Part shown: piece by piece, positions 63,431-64,000 of the stretch
Numbering within the stretch: position 1 is the first letter of the stretch
Layout of the letters: every line of letters starts with the position of its first letter
NCBI GenBank assembly: GCA_017962235.1
Contig: JAGCVS010000012.1
Span: 103,209-167,208, forward strand
Direction of reading: 5' to 3'
DNA: 64,000 nt
From: Bacteroidales bacterium
Lineage (GTDB): Bacteria; Bacteroidota; Bacteroidia; Bacteroidales; UBA932
The notes under the pieces: model-generated
Databases searched by the model: none
The model's input: only the letters and a program-made list of their open reading frames with translations
Told to the model about the DNA's origin: nothing
Program-made: the position numbers and the translations under genes

Positions 63431-63739
63431 ATGAGTCAAAAAATCAGAATCAAACTTAAATCTTACGACCACGCGTTGGTGGACAAATCCACCGACCAGC
63501 TCGTAAAGACAGTCAAGAGCACAGGCGCTGTGGTAAGCGGACCTATCCCCCTGCCTACAGACAAGAAAATCTTCACTGTCAACCGCTCTACTTTCGTGAA
63601 CAAGAAAGCTCGCGAACAGTTCTCACTCAGCTCTTTCTGCCGTCTGGTGGACATTTACTCCTCCAACCCCAAGACTATCGACGCGCTCATGCGCCTCGAG
63701 TTGCCCAGTGGTGTTGACGTAGAGATCAAGGTCAACTAA
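63431..63739 (+). CDS. rpsJ: 30S ribosomal protein S10
   Basis: Also NusE in antitermination. 102 residues, [20 protein letters not shown], then [20 protein letters not shown] and [18 protein letters not shown]. 21 bp after fusA. The next gene is a tRNA, not rplC as in the common S10 order; rplC is on the other strand at 465-1085. Confidence 0.99.
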   Translation: MSQKIRIKLKSYDHALVDKSTDQLVKTVKSTGAVVSGPIPLPTDKKIFTVNRSTFVNKKAREQFSLSSFCRLVDIYSSNPKTIDALMRLELPSGVDVEIKVN

Positions 63740-63785
63740 TCGGTCTAAAAGAGAACGACACACACTATTTTCCGGATAGTTTGCA

Positions 63786-63793
63786 TATATTTG
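63786..63793 (+). promoter_or_regulatory. -7 box of the tRNA-Met gene
   Basis: TATATTTG 11 nt before the tRNA; no good -33 is seen at the usual spacing, so the tRNA may also be made by read-through from rpsJ. Confidence 0.5.
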
Positions 63794-63803
63794 CACCGGA
63801 AAC

Positions 63804-63877
63804 GGTCCCATAGCTCAGTTGGTTAGAGCATCTGACTCATAATCAGGGGGTCGCAGGATCATGCCCTGCTGGGACCA
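63804..63877 (+). tRNA. tRNA-Met (anticodon CAT), unusual T loop
   Basis: 74-nt cloverleaf: acceptor GGTCCCA/TGGGACC, D arm GCTC/GAGC with AGTTGGTTA, anticodon arm with loop CTCATAA (CAT), T stem GCAGG/CCTGC. The T loop is ATCATGC in place of the TTCRANN norm, so positions 54 and 58 are A and T. CCA is not encoded. Elongator Met is the likely type; an Ile2 tRNA cannot be ruled out by anticodon alone. Confidence 0.85.
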
Positions 63878-63884
63878 GAACAAA

Positions 63885-63908
63885 AGACAGCGTCAGCTGT
63901 CTTTTTTT
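63885..63908 (+). terminator. Terminator after tRNA-Met
   Basis: AGACAGC, GTCA, GCTGTCT followed by a T-run: a perfect 7-bp stem 8 nt after the tRNA. It ends the str-rpsJ-tRNA transcript. Confidence 0.9.
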
Positions 63909-63925
63909 GTGGTCCCTTGGACCAC
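63909..63925. other. Small perfect stem-loop after the terminator
   Basis: GTGGTCC CTT GGACCAC, 7 bp. It follows the terminator directly and precedes the dispersed double-hairpin repeat. Confidence 0.6.
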
Positions 63926-63936
63926 TTATTTTACTA

Positions 63937-63980
63937 GGGGGCTCTGCCCCCTAAAACCCCCACGGCGCAAAGCGCCGGCC
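63937..63980. repeat. 44-bp double-hairpin repeat, copy 2
   Basis: Matches 28916-28959 at 42 of 44 positions, same orientation. Stems GGGGGC/GCCCCC and GGCGC/GCGCC. The last 20 bp of the window give no further feature. Confidence 0.9.
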
Positions 63981-64000
63981 GTTTCCGCGGCTATTCCTTC

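Overview
The window comes from a Bacteroidota (Bacteroidales-type) chromosome. The evidence is a SusC/SusD starch-uptake operon, many lipoproteins with Bacteroidota-type signal peptides, fused and divergent housekeeping genes typical of the phylum, and above all repeated promoters of the TTTG-(19-20 nt)-TAnnTTTG class, several lying so close to an ATG that the mRNA should be almost leaderless. I cannot name a genus.

Layout. 1-1153 (-): rplD (cut by the window edge) and rplC with their own promoter. 1187-12751 (-): a starch operon (MFS sugar transporter, SusC, SusD, SusE/F-like binding protein, then behind a hairpin and a second promoter two GH13 lipoprotein amylases). 12755-15187 (-): GH77 4-alpha-glucanotransferase. 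15267-19844 (+): leuC-leuD-leuA-leuB. 19894-23484 (+): S41 protease and a fused 3-dehydroquinate dehydratase/EPSP-synthase-like protein. 23492-28960: tRNA-Leu followed by an AT-richer accessory island (large serine recombinase running into the tRNA, a tiny coupled ORF, a resolvase, an XRE regulator, a lipoprotein, a gene broken by an in-frame TGA, a possible structured RNA and a double-hairpin repeat). 29076-31037 (-): a Na+/phosphate cotransporter-PhoU protein that ends in an OmpR/PhoB-type DNA-binding domain, the most unusual gene here. 31100-37800: stress and accessory genes (two glutathione peroxidases, AraC, repeat protein, Fic, TlpA-like, OhrR-type MarR, ferritin-like), with gene remnants and a recurrent 10-mer at module boundaries. 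37797-48451: LysR/TrkH, DNA repair methyltransferase, cytochrome c maturation (CcsB/CcsA), membrane and lipoproteins, tandem SGNH hydrolase, CPBP protease, RsgA. 48463-60252: dnaE, gpmI, rnr, recO, rdgB, U32 peptidase, polyprenyl synthase, TrmO-like. 60311-64000 (+): rpsL-rpsG-fusA-rpsJ, tRNA-Met, terminator, second copy of the double-hairpin repeat.

How the parts fit. The sus-like operon binds starch at the surface (SusD, SusE/F, GH13), imports oligosaccharides (SusC), moves sugars inward (MFS) and rearranges maltodextrins in the cytoplasm (GH77, divergent from leu). The ferritin-like/gpx/ohrR block has a promoter bracketed by two palindromes, as expected for autoregulation by a peroxide-sensing repressor. 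The translation genes at the two window ends, normally one run (rpsJ next to rplC), point away from each other and are 62 kb apart, which suggests a rearrangement between rpsJ and rplC; both halves keep the same promoter and leader hairpin. All calls are from reading the sequence; no database search was run.
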